A stretch of 64,000 nt of DNA from DATHTC01 sp035456465 (GTDB lineage Bacteria > Actinomycetota > Thermoleophilia > Gaiellales > Gaiellaceae), in NCBI GenBank assembly GCA_035456465.1, contig DATIDD010000005.1:1-64000 (forward strand), written 5' to 3'. Below, one piece after another: positions 34,016-42,735 of this stretch; positions within the stretch are counted from its first letter, which is position 1; each line of letters starts with the position of its first letter. The notes under the pieces are model-generated. The model did not search any database. It worked only from the letters and a program-made list of their open reading frames with translations, and had not been told where the DNA came from. The translations under genes and the position numbers were made by a program.

Positions 34016-35416
34016 TCAGCGCCCCGACCCGCTCGGGATGTTGCGGTTCGAGCGGAACGTGTTGTCGTGGTCGTACCGCTGCTTGAGCCGGACGAGGCGG
34101 TCGAAGTTGTCGCCGTAGGTCGCCCGGATCCGGTCGTCGTCCTCGTCGGCCGTCTGGAAGTTGACGTAGGTGCGGCCGGTGGAGAACGGCCGGATCTGCC
34201 GCCACGCGTCGCGGATCCATCCGCGGATCCGGTCTCCCTGGGGCTCGTCCGCGTCCCACATGCCCTTCACGCCGACGACGTAGCGGGCGTCCCGGTTCCC
34301 GACCGCGCCGTCGTCCTCGGCGCGCTCGTTCAGCGCACCCTCGAGGTGGAGGAAGCCGATCTCCACCTCCGGGAACGGGCACTCGGCGAACAGGCGCCGG
34401 ACGGTCGCGAGAAGCTCGTCGCTCAGCTCGGCGACGTACTCGGTCTTCCAGTAGTGCTGCAGGCCCTTCGGCTCGGTGGCGTCGAGGGAGGACTGCAGCT
34501 CGGTGTAGGGCTGCGGCCGGAGCAGGTCGACGACGGGCTCGCCCAGCGCGCGGATCGCGGCGAGCGCAGCCGCGGCGGCACCCGGGTCGCCGCTGTGGCA
34601 GACCGCCATGCCGCAGAGCTTCTCGCCGTGCCACTCCGCCGGCACGAACGGGGCCGCCGGCGCGTGGAGCACGAGCATCCACGCCGCGAGGTCCCGCGCC
34701 GCGCCGGCCGTGACTCTCCGGTAGGCGCGGAGGATCTCGTCTGCACGCTCGAACGGCCACGCCACGAGTCCGCCGTGCACGGTCGGCCCGACCTCGTGCA
34801 GGCGGAACGTGAACGAGGTCACGACGCCGAGGTTGGCGCCGGCTCCGCGGACGCCCCAGAAGAGCTCGGCGTTTTCGTCGCGGCTGGCACGGCGGAGGAC
34901 GCCGTCGGCGGTGACGAGCTCGACCCCGAGCAGGTTGTCGACCGTCCACCCGAACCGGCGGGTCAGATAGCCGAGGCCGCCGCCCAGCGTCAGGCCCGCG
35001 ACGCCGACCTCCGAGATGAAGCCGAGCGGCGTCGCGAGCCCGTGGGCCTGGGTGGCGCGGTCGACGTCCCCCAGCAGGCACCCGGGCTCGACGACCGCCG
35101 TCCGGGCGTCCGGATCGACGACGACCTCGCGCAGCCGCGACATGTCGATCGTCACGCCGCCGTCGGCGAGCGCCGTGCCCGCGATGTTGTGACCGCCGCC
35201 CCGGACCGAGACCGCGAGCCCGCGCTCCCGGGCGAACTCGACTGCGGCGACGACGTCGGATGGGCCCGCCGCCTCGACCACGACCGCCGGCGTCCTCGCG
35301 ATCATCCCGTTCCACAGGCGCGTCGCGTCCTCGAACGCGGCGTCGCCGGGGACGAGCACCGTCCCGCCCAGGCGCCGTCCGAGCGCGGCCGTGGCCTCCT
35401 CGGCCAGGACGGTCAT
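34016..35416 (-). CDS. FAD-linked oxidase, berberine-bridge type
   Basis: In this 466-aa protein the FAD-binding PP-loop is SVRGGGHNIAGTALADGG, where the His is the typical covalent FAD attachment residue. GLTLGGGLGYLTRRFGWTVD follows, and the C-terminal BBE motif is YGDNFDRLVRLKQRYDHDNTF. No signal peptide is visible. ATG overlaps the hydrolase stop (ATGA) and has a GAGGAGG site. It is probably regulated with the LuxR gene upstream. Confidence 0.9.
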   Translation of the reverse strand: MTVLAEEATAALGRRLGGTVLVPGDAAFEDATRLWNGMIARTPAVVVEAAGPSDVVAAVEFARERGLAVSVRGGGHNIAGTALADGGVTIDMSRLREVVVDPDARTAVVEPGCLLGDVDRATQAHGLATPLGFISEVGVAGLTLGGGLGYLTRRFGWTVDNLLGVELVTADGVLRRASRDENAELFWGVRGAGANLGVVTSFTFRLHEVGPTVHGGLVAWPFERADEILRAYRRVTAGAARDLAAWMLVLHAPAAPFVPAEWHGEKLCGMAVCHSGDPGAAAAALAAIRALGEPVVDLLRPQPYTELQSSLDATEPKGLQHYWKTEYVAELSDELLATVRRLFAECPFPEVEIGFLHLEGALNERAEDDGAVGNRDARYVVGVKGMWDADEPQGDRIRGWIRDAWRQIRPFSTGRTYVNFQTADEDDDRIRATYGDNFDRLVRLKQRYDHDNTFRSNRNIPSGSGR

Positions 35417-36288
35417 GCCGTCACCTCCTCACGGGCTCCGAGCGCCACGTCCAGCGCCTGCAGGAACGCGTCCGGCGCTTCGAGCGCCGGCTCGTTGCCC
35501 GTGCGCTCGAGCACGTGGAGCGGCCAGCCGTACCGTGAACTGGCCGCCGCGCCGACCGACAGCGGCACCACCGAGTCGCGTCTGCCCCAGACGAGGCTCG
35601 TCGGGACCGCGATCCCCGAGAGCGTCTCCGGCGGGATCGCGGGCAGTCCGAACTCCTCCATGAGGACTTCCTGCGCCGACAGCAGCCGCGTCGTGCGGAT
35701 GCGGTCGAGGTTGTACGCCTTCAGCGGCTCCCAGCGCGTGCCGAGCTCCGCGCGCAGTGCATCGAGATCGTGCACGCACTGCTCCCAGAGCTCGTCGTGC
35801 GTCTCCCCCGTCGGCTCGCCGAGGTAGCGCATCAGCGCGGCGCCGAACACCGGAGCCGGCTCGAACGGCGCGAGGCCGAGCGGGACGACCAGCACGAGCC
35901 GGTTGATCCGGCTCCCGGCGCCGGCGGCGAACCGGGCCGCGATCGCGCCGCCGGTCAGCTGCCCGACCAGCGCGGGCGGGGACTCGCACGTGCGGTCGAT
36001 CAGCTCGCCGGTCCACTCGAGCACCCGCTCGGCGTCGAGCCGGCCACGACCGGCCGACGAGGCGCCGTGCCCGGGCAGGTCGGGAGCGATCACGCGGTGC
36101 GTCCGCGTCAGCGCGGGGATCACCCGCATCCAGGCGGCCGCGTGCGCGGCCGGGCCGTGGAGCAGGACGACGGGTGGGCCCTCGCCGCCCTCCAGCACGG
36201 CGGTCGAGATGCCGGCCAGGTCGAGCCGCCGCTCCTCGACCGGCAGAGCGGCCAGCAAGCGCGCGCGGGCGCTCTCCTGCGTGTCCAT
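35413..36288 (-). CDS. Alpha/beta hydrolase-fold protein lacking catalytic Ser and His
   Basis: The 291-aa protein clearly has the fold (PPVVLLHGPAAHAAAWMRVI, VIAPDLPGHGASSAG, VWGRRDSVVPLSVGA with the acid Asp). The nucleophile elbow is VGQLTGG instead of GxSxG, so Ser is replaced by Leu. The His position reads RTGNEPALEAPDAF instead of GHxPxxE, so His is replaced by Asn. It is probably not a hydrolase and may be a ligand-binding or regulatory protein. ATG 36288 has GAAGGAG; a start at 36369 is less likely. Confidence 0.85.
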   Translation of the reverse strand: MDTQESARARLLAALPVEERRLDLAGISTAVLEGGEGPPVVLLHGPAAHAAAWMRVIPALTRTHRVIAPDLPGHGASSAGRGRLDAERVLEWTGELIDRTCESPPALVGQLTGGAIAARFAAGAGSRINRLVLVVPLGLAPFEPAPVFGAALMRYLGEPTGETHDELWEQCVHDLDALRAELGTRWEPLKAYNLDRIRTTRLLSAQEVLMEEFGLPAIPPETLSGIAVPTSLVWGRRDSVVPLSVGAAASSRYGWPLHVLERTGNEPALEAPDAFLQALDVALGAREEVTA

Positions 36289-36363
36289 CGTCGCCTCCTT
36301 CTGGGGGATGCCGGGTTGCATGCCCCACACCGTCCCGCAGCGCGGGAGGCACCGCTTCGGCCG

Positions 36364-36398
36364 AATCACCCAACCCCGCGCGCGAGCGGTGGGTGATT
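36364..36398. promoter_or_regulatory. 9-bp perfect inverted repeat upstream of the hydrolase/oxidase operon
   Basis: AATCACCCA (36364-36372) and TGGGTGATT (36390-36398) are perfect inverted copies with a 17-nt GC-rich spacer. They lie 76 nt upstream of the hydrolase ATG and 9 nt after the LuxR stop. It may be an operator for the LuxR product. The half-site ATCACCC is shared with the 20-bp element found from 41.6 kb on. Confidence 0.5.
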
Positions 36399-36406
36399 TC
36401 GCCCAG

Positions 36407-38047
36407 TCAGACCAGCCGGTGCTCGTACGCGTAGGCCGTGGCCGCGGCCCGCGACGACACGCGCAGCTTGGTGAAGATGTTGCTGACGTGCCGGTCCACC
36501 GTCCGGTCGCTGACGACCAGCTCGGCGGCGATCGCCTTGTTGGTGACCCCGGCGGCGACGAGGCGCAGCACCTGGAGCTCGCGCGGCGTCAGCCCGTGGG
36601 CATCGCCGCCGGGGGCGCCCCCGGCGAGCGAGTCGACGCGCGCCACGTCGAGGGCTGCTCCCAGCCGGGAGAGCTCTTCCCGGGCCGCCCCCAGCTCGAG
36701 CGCGGCAGTGTCGTCGTCGCCGAGCGCGCTGCACGTCAGCCCGAGGAGCACCCGGACCCGGGCCGACTCGTACGGTGCCTCGAGCCGCTGCCACGAGTCG
36801 AAGGCGCGGCGGAGCGCGACGAGCGCGGCGCCGGGGTCGCCCCGTGCCAACGCCACCGCTCCGCGTGCCTGTCCCGACACCGCCTGCAGCAATTCGCTCT
36901 GCTGGACGGCTGAGATCTCCTCGAGCTCCCGGCAGGCGCTCTCGGCCGCCTCGACGTCGCCGGCGGCGAGCATGATCTCGACGACGGCGGGCAGCAACGC
37001 GGCGCGCCTCAGCCGCGCCGTGGTCTCGCCGAGGACGCGGCGGATCGCGGCGCTCGCGGCGGCGCCGTTTCCCTGCGCCAGCCGCAGGAGCGCGAGGCCG
37101 GGCTGCGGCTCGCACCCTCGACTGAGCGCCTCCCGGTAGCTCTCCTCGGCCGCGTCGAGCTCGCCCTGCAGCCGCTGGACCTCGCCCTGGCGGTAGTAGG
37201 CGTAGCCCGCGCTCCGCCGATTCGCCGTTCCCCGGGAGAGACGCACGGCCGCCCGCCGCGCCTCCTCCAGGGCGCCTGGCCAGGCGCCCTGGAGCTCCAT
37301 GATCTCGGCGCGGTGGACGAGGCACAGGCCCGTGTGGGCGACCATGTCCGGCTGGCGATCGCACCACTCCGCCAGCGCGTCCGTCCACTCGCGGGCGCGG
37401 CGCAGCTCGAAGACGCCCTGGCAGAACGCGATCGTGTTGCAGTAGACGAGGCCCGTCACGATCGGCGAGAGCTCGCCTGCCGTGACGGAGACCATGACCT
37501 CGTCCACGAGGCGTAGCCCTTCCTCCACGCGGCCCTGGCGGACGAGGGCGTGGCCCTGCTCCTGAACGACGAGGGCGACGAGGTCTCGATCGCCGAAGCG
37601 CTCGCCGATCTCGGCGGCCTCCGACGCGGCGGCGTACGCGCCTTCGCCGTCGCCCGCCGCCGTGTGCTGCAGGATGCGCGGGATCAGGAGGTAGCCGCGC
37701 TCGGCGCACTCCCGCCCCGCGCGGTCGAGCAACCGCTCGGCGCGGCCGAACCACCCCGTTCCGCGCGCGATCTCCGCCCGGAGCATGAGCGCGAGGCCCA
37801 CCCAGAACGCGCAGCGTGCGGCCCGCAGCGGCTCTCGTGCGTCCAGGTGCGCACGATGGGCGCGCTCGAGCAGGGTCACGTAGTCGTCCTCACGCCCGAG
37901 CATGTACGCCGACGTCGCCAGGAGCTCCAGGTCGTCTCCCTCGAGCGGCGACGTCCGATCGGCAGCCGAGAGCGCCTCGTACGCGGCCGACCATGCGCGC
38001 TGCGCGTAGGAGGCCCGCCCCCGCTCGAGGCTGTCCGCGGCCGTCAT
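36407..38047 (-). CDS. LuxR-family regulator with TPR-like sensor region
   Basis: The 546-aa protein has about 470 residues of helical repeats (RAHLDAREPLRAARCAFWVG, YRQGEVQRLQGELDAAEESY) and a C-terminal LuxR HTH (LTPRELQVLRLVAAGVTNKA, VSDRTVDRHVSNIFTKLRV). No ATP-binding domain is present. The following hydrolase-fold and oxidase genes lie in the same direction 119 nt downstream and are likely targets. ATG 38047 is preferred to GTG 38050; neither has a strong Shine-Dalgarno. Confidence 0.88.
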   Translation of the reverse strand: MTAADSLERGRASYAQRAWSAAYEALSAADRTSPLEGDDLELLATSAYMLGREDDYVTLLERAHRAHLDAREPLRAARCAFWVGLALMLRAEIARGTGWFGRAERLLDRAGRECAERGYLLIPRILQHTAAGDGEGAYAAASEAAEIGERFGDRDLVALVVQEQGHALVRQGRVEEGLRLVDEVMVSVTAGELSPIVTGLVYCNTIAFCQGVFELRRAREWTDALAEWCDRQPDMVAHTGLCLVHRAEIMELQGAWPGALEEARRAAVRLSRGTANRRSAGYAYYRQGEVQRLQGELDAAEESYREALSRGCEPQPGLALLRLAQGNGAAASAAIRRVLGETTARLRRAALLPAVVEIMLAAGDVEAAESACRELEEISAVQQSELLQAVSGQARGAVALARGDPGAALVALRRAFDSWQRLEAPYESARVRVLLGLTCSALGDDDTAALELGAAREELSRLGAALDVARVDSLAGGAPGGDAHGLTPRELQVLRLVAAGVTNKAIAAELVVSDRTVDRHVSNIFTKLRVSSRAAATAYAYEHRLV

Positions 38048-38131
38048 CACGCCGGCTCTGCCGTGGGCTCCGGCACGCGTCGCACCCGAGGCAGTCGGCG
38101 GGCTCGCGTCGGCATCGCGTCTCGCCCCACG

Positions 38132-38509
38132 CTAGCTCCCCGCGGCCGCGTCCGTCTCGGCGATCCGCGCCCGGACGAGGGTCGTCACGAGCACCGCCGG
38201 CAGCGGCCGGCCGGCGACGAAGCGAATCGTCCCCTTCGAGGTGTCGTACCCGGCCAGCTCCTCCCGGTGGGCGTCCATCACGGCCGGGCTCTGGACGTAG
38301 AACGAGCAGTGATTCTTGCCGGCGCCGAACGACACGAGCGGCCGCCCGCGGTACCGGAACGCGGGGACGCCGTAGCCGATGCCCTCGACCGCCTCCGGGG
38401 CGGCCGCAGCGATCGTCCGGCGGAGCTCCTCGAGCGCCTCCCGCACGTCCGCCGGCAGCCCGGCGAGGAACGCGTCGACCTCGGCCGATCCTGACGGTGT
38501 CGCGTTCAT
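38132..38509 (-). CDS. DUF1801-family protein
   Basis: The 125-aa protein has EVDAFLAGLPADVREALEEL, GIGYGVPAFRYRGRPLVSFG and KGTIRF, the pattern of DUF1801/YdhG-type single-domain proteins with a frataxin-like fold. ATG overlaps the stop of the MmcQ/YjbR gene upstream (ATGA), so both are coupled. The function is unknown. Confidence 0.85.
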   Translation of the reverse strand: MNATPSGSAEVDAFLAGLPADVREALEELRRTIAAAAPEAVEGIGYGVPAFRYRGRPLVSFGAGKNHCSFYVQSPAVMDAHREELAGYDTSKGTIRFVAGRPLPAVLVTTLVRARIAETDAAAGS

Positions 38510-38898
38510 CGTCCCTCCCGTTCTCGCCGGTGGGCCTCCGCCTCGTCCGATGCGGCGCCGGGCCCGGCGTACGCGGCGGCCACTCGCTTCGGAACGACCA
38601 TCGCCCACGCGTCGAGCACGAGCTCGTGCATCTCCGCGGCGTCGATCGCCGCCAGGCGGACGAGCGCCCAGTTGTACCGAAGGTCGGACGCCCCGGGCAG
38701 CATGAACTTCTCCGGCTCCGTGGTCACGAGCGCCTCGCGCCACTCCCTGGGGAAGGCGAACCCCAGCACGGTCTCGTCGCGCGAGAACGCCAGGTACACG
38801 ATCCGGCCGACGCGGAACTTCACGCGCCCGCGCACGAGCGCCTCGGTCGTCCGCGGCAGCGAGGTCGCGAAGGCCCGCACCTCCTCGAGCGTCACCAC
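38506..38898 (-). CDS. MmcQ/YjbR-family protein
   Basis: The 130-aa protein begins VTLEEVRAFATSLPRTTEAL and has the family RVGRIVYLAFSRDETVLGFA and DLRYNWALVRLAAID segments. The family has a double-wing DNA-binding-like fold, but function is not established. Tandem GTG codons at 38895-38898 could both start. Paired with the DUF1801 gene. Confidence 0.85.
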   Translation of the reverse strand: MVTLEEVRAFATSLPRTTEALVRGRVKFRVGRIVYLAFSRDETVLGFAFPREWREALVTTEPEKFMLPGASDLRYNWALVRLAAIDAAEMHELVLDAWAMVVPKRVAAAYAGPGAASDEAEAHRREREGR

Positions 38899-38961
38899 GA
38901 GCGCGTCCTCACGTGCCGACCATGGGGCGCGTCACGGGCACGCGCATCGGCGTTGCCGCAC

Positions 38962-39273
38962 CTAGGCGGGCAGGTCGACGGAGAGCGCCGGAAGCCTCGC
39001 GAACGAGACCTCGTAGTCGGTGATCTCCTCGACCTCGACGCCGGCGAGCGTCGTCATCCGGTCGATGAACTCCATCCGCGCGACGCGGTGCTGCTCCGCC
39101 ACGTCGCGATCGACCCAGAACGTGATCCCGAGCGTGGTCGCCGGCCTCGAGAGCATCAGGAGCCCCTCGAAGCCCTCGATGTCGCGGAGCCAGCGCAGCA
39201 TCTCCTCGGCGACGACCGACGCGTTCACGATCGGCTGATCCGAGGTTTGCACGCGGGTCACGCTCACGTACAC
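38962..39273 (-). CDS. Small ABM/Dabb-like protein
   Basis: The 103-aa protein starts VYVSVTRVQTSDQPIVNASVV, and EGLLMLSRPATTLGITFWV gives a ferredoxin-like alpha/beta barrel pattern as in ABM-type dimeric proteins. GTG 39273 is chosen; an earlier frame lacks fold support. The function is unknown. Confidence 0.65.
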   Translation of the reverse strand: MYVSVTRVQTSDQPIVNASVVAEEMLRWLRDIEGFEGLLMLSRPATTLGITFWVDRDVAEQHRVARMEFIDRMTTLAGVEVEEITDYEVSFARLPALSVDLPA

Positions 39274-39336
39274 GGGCAGCGCCTCCTGGTCCGGCCGGGC
39301 CCTCCCCGATCTTCGCACAGGGAGCCCGGGACGCCG

Positions 39337-40320
39337 CTAGTTCGAGTGCCCGAGCACGGGATGCGGCCGGTACGGCTCCTCGAGCCGCTCGATCTCCTCG
39401 GCCGACAGGGCGAGGTCGCTCGCCGCCAGCGCGTCGTCCACGTGCCCCGGCTTCGTCGCGCCGACGATCGGCGCGGTCACGCCCGGCTTGTGCAGGAGCC
39501 ACGCGAGCGCGACCTGCACGGCCGGCACGCCGCGCTCGGCGGCGACCTCCCGGACGCGGTCGACGACGTCGAAGTCCTCCGGGCGGCCGTAGAAGCGGTC
39601 GGCGAACGGGTCGCTGCCCGCCCGGGTCGTCCTCCGCTCGCCCTCGCGCGTGCGCGTGCCGGCGAGGAACCCGCGCGCGAGCGGGCTCCACGGGAGCACC
39701 CCGACGCCCTGGTCGACGCACTGCGGGATCATCTCGCGCTCCTCCTCGCGGTAGACGAGGTTGTAGTGGTTCTGCATCGAGACGAACGGCGTCCAGCCGT
39801 TGCGCTCCGCGACCCGCTGCGCCTTCGCGAACTGCCACGCGAACATGCTGCTCGCGCCGAGGTAGCGCGCCTTCCCGGCCCGGACGACCTCGTGGAGCGC
39901 CTCCACCGTCTCGTCGACGGGCGTGTTCGGGTCCCAGCGGTGGATCTGGTAGAGGTCGACGTAGTCCAGCCCGAGGCGCGCGAGCGACGCGTCGATCGCC
40001 GACAGGACGTGCTTGCGCGAGAGCCCGCCGCCGTTGGGGCCGGGCGTCGTCGGGAAGTAGACCTTGGTCGCGACGACGAGCTCGTCGCGGGAGAGCAGCT
40101 TCGGGAGCAGCCTGCCGGTGACGACCTCGCTGCCGCCGTTCGAGTACACGTCGGCCGTGTCGAAGAACGTGATCCCGCCTTCGACCGCCCGCCGGACGAT
40201 GGGCTCCGCCGCCGCCTCGTCGAGCATCCACGGCCGGGTCGGATCCGTCGCGTAGCTCATCATCCCGAGGCACACCCGCGAGACGTGCAGGCCGGTGCTG
40301 CCGAGTCTCACCTGCTCCAT
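39337..40320 (-). CDS. Aldo/keto reductase
   Basis: The 327-aa TIM-barrel oxidoreductase has the catalytic tetrad: Asp/Tyr in FFDTADVYSNGGSE, Lys in VVATKVYFP and His in YQIHRWDPNTP. The NADP(H)-binding part is GVTAPIVGATKPGHVDDAL. It resembles the YajO/Tas-like subgroup. Genes on both sides are on the same strand, 36-63 nt away. The substrate is unknown. Confidence 0.92.
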   Translation of the reverse strand: MEQVRLGSTGLHVSRVCLGMMSYATDPTRPWMLDEAAAEPIVRRAVEGGITFFDTADVYSNGGSEVVTGRLLPKLLSRDELVVATKVYFPTTPGPNGGGLSRKHVLSAIDASLARLGLDYVDLYQIHRWDPNTPVDETVEALHEVVRAGKARYLGASSMFAWQFAKAQRVAERNGWTPFVSMQNHYNLVYREEEREMIPQCVDQGVGVLPWSPLARGFLAGTRTREGERRTTRAGSDPFADRFYGRPEDFDVVDRVREVAAERGVPAVQVALAWLLHKPGVTAPIVGATKPGHVDDALAASDLALSAEEIERLEEPYRPHPVLGHSN

Positions 40321-40356
40321 CGCGTCGGAGAGTACGGGCCGGGCGCGATTCGCGCG

Positions 40357-41559
40357 CTAGACCGGGACGGGAGGCGTCTCGCCGGCCTCCGTCGGAGCCG
40401 CCGCCGGCGTACGGATCCGCGCGACGTCGCGCACGACGTGGATCCCCGCGGAGACGAGCGGCGCGGCGAGGATGAGGCCGACCATCCCGAACAGCGTTCC
40501 CGCGGCGATCGTCACCACGAGGACGAGCAGCGGGTTGAGGTCGAGGGTCGCGCCGAACGCGAGCGGCTGGACGACCTGCTGGAGCGCGCCGTTCGCGAGC
40601 AGGACGATCAGGAGCATGAGGATGGCCGTCGTCGTGTCGCCGCCGCCCAGTGCCAGCACGACGGCGAACGCGCCCGCCACGAACGCGCCGACGTACGGGA
40701 CGTAGGCGGTGACGAAGGTCACGACGGCGATCGTGCCGGGGAGCGGGACACCGAGGAGCATCGCGCCGAGGCCGACGACGACGCCGTTGAACACGGAGAC
40801 GATCGTCACGCCCGTGAAGTACCGCCTGAGCGAGGTGACGACGTCGCCGGTCACCGTCCGCGCGACGGGCAGCGGGACGCCGAGGTGCCGGTCGACCCAC
40901 GCCCGCAGGGCCGGCCCGTCCTTGAGCAGGAAGTAGACGCTGAGAACCGTGAACGAGAGGCCGAACAGGAGCGACGTCAGGCCCGTGATCCCGGCCGCGA
41001 CGCCCTCGAGGAGCGTCGACCCGATCGCCGGCGCCTCGTCCTGGAGGTGCTCGCGCGCGTCGGCCGCGGCGTTCTCGTCGACGCCCACGTCCCGGAGCCA
41101 GGTCTCGACCGTCGCCGCGGCGGCGGTCGCGTTGTCCGCGATCTCGTCCGCCTGCGAGGCGATCCCGCCGAGCACCACGACGAGCACCACGAGCCCGAGG
41201 GCAGCGAGCCCGAGCAGCACGACGAGCGAGCCGAGCGCACGCGGGACACGGTGGCGCTGCATCATCGTGACGAGCGGCGAGGCCACGGTGGCGACGACGA
41301 GGCCCACCAGGACCGGGACGGCGATCACCGAGATCTCGCTGAGCAGCCACACGCTCCCCGCGACGAGCGCCACGACGCCCACGAGCAGCCACGACGCACG
41401 TCCGAGGTCGCGCAGCCAGCGCGGCGGCTCGAACACGCTCGCGAGCTGCCGCTCCTGAACGGCGTCGAGCCTCGAGCGGGGCTGGGGCGGGTGCGCTCCC
41501 GGGCCGTCGTCGGCGGGCCGAGGGGCTCGGTGCCGGTGCCGGGTGAGGTTCCAACGCAT
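40357..41559 (-). CDS. AI-2E/PerM-type membrane permease
   Basis: The 400-aa membrane protein has two N-terminal helices (ASWLLVGVVALVAGSVWLL), a long periplasm-facing helical domain and the family core (YFLLKDGPALRAWVDRHL, YVPYVGAFVAGAFAVVLAL, ANGALQQVVQPLAFG). PF01594 members include proton-coupled transporters; autoinducer export is only one assigned role. AAGGAG precedes ATG 41559. A 20-bp element lies 43 nt upstream. Confidence 0.9.
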   Translation of the reverse strand: MRWNLTRHRHRAPRPADDGPGAHPPQPRSRLDAVQERQLASVFEPPRWLRDLGRASWLLVGVVALVAGSVWLLSEISVIAVPVLVGLVVATVASPLVTMMQRHRVPRALGSLVVLLGLAALGLVVLVVVLGGIASQADEIADNATAAAATVETWLRDVGVDENAAADAREHLQDEAPAIGSTLLEGVAAGITGLTSLLFGLSFTVLSVYFLLKDGPALRAWVDRHLGVPLPVARTVTGDVVTSLRRYFTGVTIVSVFNGVVVGLGAMLLGVPLPGTIAVVTFVTAYVPYVGAFVAGAFAVVLALGGGDTTTAILMLLIVLLANGALQQVVQPLAFGATLDLNPLLVLVVTIAAGTLFGMVGLILAAPLVSAGIHVVRDVARIRTPAAAPTEAGETPPVPV

Positions 41560-41601
41560 CGCCGTGCTCCTTCGGAGCCTCACCTCGCCACGGCCCGGCG
41601 C

Positions 41602-41621
41602 CATCATCCGGTCGGGATGAC
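41602..41621 (-). promoter_or_regulatory. 20-bp element, site 1
   Basis: On the minus strand it reads GTCATCCCGACCGGATGATG, matching consensus NTCAYCCNNNNNGGAYGATG. It lies 43 nt upstream of the AI-2E-type permease start. A second copy in opposite orientation follows 23 bp further on. Confidence 0.65.
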
Positions 41622-41644
41622 CGGACGGGCGACGCGCGGAGCGG

Positions 41645-41664
41645 ATCACCCTCCCCGGACGATG
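41645..41664 (+). promoter_or_regulatory. 20-bp element, site 2
   Basis: It reads ATCACCCTCCCCGGACGATG, an exact consensus match in plus orientation, divergent to site 1. It faces the tiny membrane ORF starting at 41698; the ATG inside the element is in frame with that ORF. Confidence 0.65.
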
Positions 41665-41697
41665 GCATCCGCCGCCGCCCGGCGAGCATCGGCGGTG

Positions 41698-41784
41698 ATG
41701 CTCACCTTCCTCCTCGGGTCCGCGGCCTTCGCGGCGAGCATGCGGCTCGGCTGGATCCTCGTCGGCAAGCTCGGCGACCGCTGA
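41698..41784 (+). CDS. Tiny hydrophobic peptide
   Basis: The 28-aa ORF starts MLTFLLGSAAFAASMRLGWI and ends in KLGDR, a single possible membrane helix. A longer version from ATG 41662, inside the 20-bp element, would have 40 aa. Support comes from the regulatory element 34 nt upstream and from the similar arrangement at 42683-42867. The function is unknown. Confidence 0.4.
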   Translation: MLTFLLGSAAFAASMRLGWILVGKLGDR

Positions 41785-41921
41785 CGAGCTCGCGTCCGGC
41801 TCGACCGTCGTCCCGGCTCGGGGGGCCGATGCCGCTGCCGGGCGCCGCGGCGACCGTCGCAGCATGGAGTGTGGCTCGCTCCGACGCGATCGGCCGTCTC
41901 GAAGGTGTGTGGTCAGCGCAG

Positions 41922-42620
41922 CTAGCGCTCGCCCTGCGCGAGGTAGAGCAGCGCCGCCGTGACCCGCCGGTCGACTCGCTCCGGGTCCGCGAGCTCGAGC
42001 TTCGCGAAGATCGCGTTGATGTGCCGCTCGACGGCGCGCCGGGTGATCCCGAGCTCGTCGGCGATCGCGGTGTTGCTCCGCCCTTCGGCGACGAGCGCGA
42101 GCGTCTCGGTCTCCCGCGGGGTGAGACGAGCGAGCGGCGAGTCGACCTCTTCCCGGCGCTGCATCATCACCTCGTCGACCACACGCGGGTCGACCACCGA
42201 GCCGCCCGCGACGACCTCCCGCAGCGCCCGCGCGAGCTCGCCCGGGTCCACCAGGCGCTCCTTGAGGAGGTACGCGCGGCCGGCCGCGCCGCCCTGGAAA
42301 AGGGCGAGCGCGTACAGGGGCTCGACGTGCTGGCTGAGGACGACGACGCCGATCTCGGGGTGGCTCGTGCGCAGCATCTGCGCCAGGCGGATCCCCTCGT
42401 CGGTGCCCGTCGGCGGCATCCTGATGTCCGTCAGCACCGCGTCGGGACGCAGCCGCTCGACCGCGTCCTCGAGGCTCGGCAGGTCGGCGCGCGCCGCCGC
42501 CAGGACGACGTCGTCGAACCCCTCGAGCAGCCGCGCGATCCCCTCGCGGGCGATCAGGTCGTCCTCTCCCAGGACCACGCGGATCGTCTGGGGGCGTTCG
42601 AGCGAGGGGCGATCGCTCAA
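41922..42620 (-). CDS. NarL/FixJ-type response regulator
   Basis: The 232-aa protein has a receiver domain (VVLGEDDLIAREGIARLLEG, phospho-acceptor Asp near 65 in AVLTDIRMPP) and a LuxR HTH (LTPRETETLALVAEGRSNTA, RRAVERHINAIFAKLEL). It starts at TTG 42620 with AAGGAG at a good distance; no ATG or GTG fits. The HisKA_3 kinase at 45928 is the nearest partner. The HTH makes it a candidate binder of the local 20-bp element. Confidence 0.9.
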   Translation of the reverse strand: MSDRPSLERPQTIRVVLGEDDLIAREGIARLLEGFDDVVLAAARADLPSLEDAVERLRPDAVLTDIRMPPTGTDEGIRLAQMLRTSHPEIGVVVLSQHVEPLYALALFQGGAAGRAYLLKERLVDPGELARALREVVAGGSVVDPRVVDEVMMQRREEVDSPLARLTPRETETLALVAEGRSNTAIADELGITRRAVERHINAIFAKLELADPERVDRRVTAALLYLAQGER

Positions 42621-42682
42621 CCATCGGCTCCTTCGGCAGGGGAGCGGCGATCCTAGCCCGGCCGACCGGGCGGCGCCGTCGG

Positions 42683-42702
42683 ATCACCCGATCGTGACGA
42701 TG
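42683..42702 (+). promoter_or_regulatory. 20-bp element, site 3
   Basis: It reads ATCACCCGATCGTGACGATG. It lies between the response regulator start (63 nt away, minus) and the tiny plus-strand ORF at 42736 (34 nt away). The only departure from the right half-site is TGACGATG for GGACGATG. Confidence 0.6.
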
Positions 42703-42735
42703 CGGAGCCGCGGGGCGGTGAGCGACGCTCGCGCC

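Noticed and set aside
37816..41784. A 1322-codon open frame on the plus strand
   Set aside because: It is the antisense of clear genes (YjbR-type, aldo/keto reductase, AI-2E permease) and has an Arg/His/Asp-rich low-complexity translation typical of high-GC shadow frames. Only its last few codons are kept as a tiny ORF.
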